This document shows, piece by piece, positions 5,835-5,852 of a stretch of DNA of 5,852 bases. Position 1 is the first letter of the stretch, and every line of letters starts with the position of its first letter. Source of the DNA: an uncultured Clostridia bacterium (GTDB lineage Bacteria; Bacillota; Clostridia; Oscillospirales; Oscillospiraceae). The stretch covers positions 1-5,852 of the forward strand of contig CALJDB010000050.1 in assembly GCA_938023775.1 (NCBI GenBank), written 5' to 3'. The notes beneath the pieces are model-generated. The model had not been told where the DNA came from, did not search any database, and was given only the letters and a program-made list of their open reading frames with translations. A program made the translations under genes and the position numbers.

Positions 5835-5852
5835 CGCAGCGATGATTTACCA

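Overview
The window looks like chromosomal DNA from a GC-rich, spore-forming member of the Clostridia, most likely an Oscillospiraceae/Ruminococcaceae-type gut anaerobe. Four things point that way: a full-length SpoVT sporulation regulator, two secreted proteins ending in triple S-layer homology (SLH) domains, Shine-Dalgarno sites of the AAGGAG kind, and strong GC bias at third codon positions. The taxon is an inference; no rRNA or other marker is present.

Layout. (1) Positions 1-2123 (+) hold the 3' part of a long surface protein. It has Ig/fibronectin-like beta modules, a helical (coiled-coil-like) insert, a pre-SLH module and three SLH repeats; its start lies outside the window. (2) An 84-base gap follows, with an 11-bp GGAA-loop hairpin that has no U-tract. 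(3) Positions 2208-4355 (+) encode a secreted subtilisin-family (S8) serine protease with an intact Asp/His/Ser triad, a Glu-Pro linker, a pre-SLH module and three SLH repeats. (4) A strong bidirectional terminator (4362-4397) separates it from a convergent gene. (5) Positions 4449-5126 (-) encode a GIY-YIG (T5orf172/MUG113-type) nuclease-like protein with a C-terminal RAMA/DUF4357-like module; its base composition is clearly lower in GC than its neighbours. (6) The divergent intergenic region 5127-5260 holds a near-consensus sigma-A-type promoter for the nuclease gene and a sigma-G-like promoter for the next gene. (7) Positions 5261-5797 (+) encode SpoVT, followed by an intrinsic terminator at 5807-5834.

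How the genes may work together. The two SLH proteins are adjacent, codirectional and share the same C-terminal architecture. They are plausibly an envelope pair: a structural or adhesive surface protein and a protease tethered to the same secondary cell-wall polymer. SpoVT is expected to act in the developing forespore, and nothing links it functionally to the SLH genes. The nuclease-like gene is a single-gene unit whose composition suggests separate ancestry. I see no CRISPR array, tRNA, rRNA, transposase or attachment site. No wholly new system is evident. The points most worth a second look are the SLH-protease/SLH-protein pair and the GIY-YIG/RAMA-like protein.
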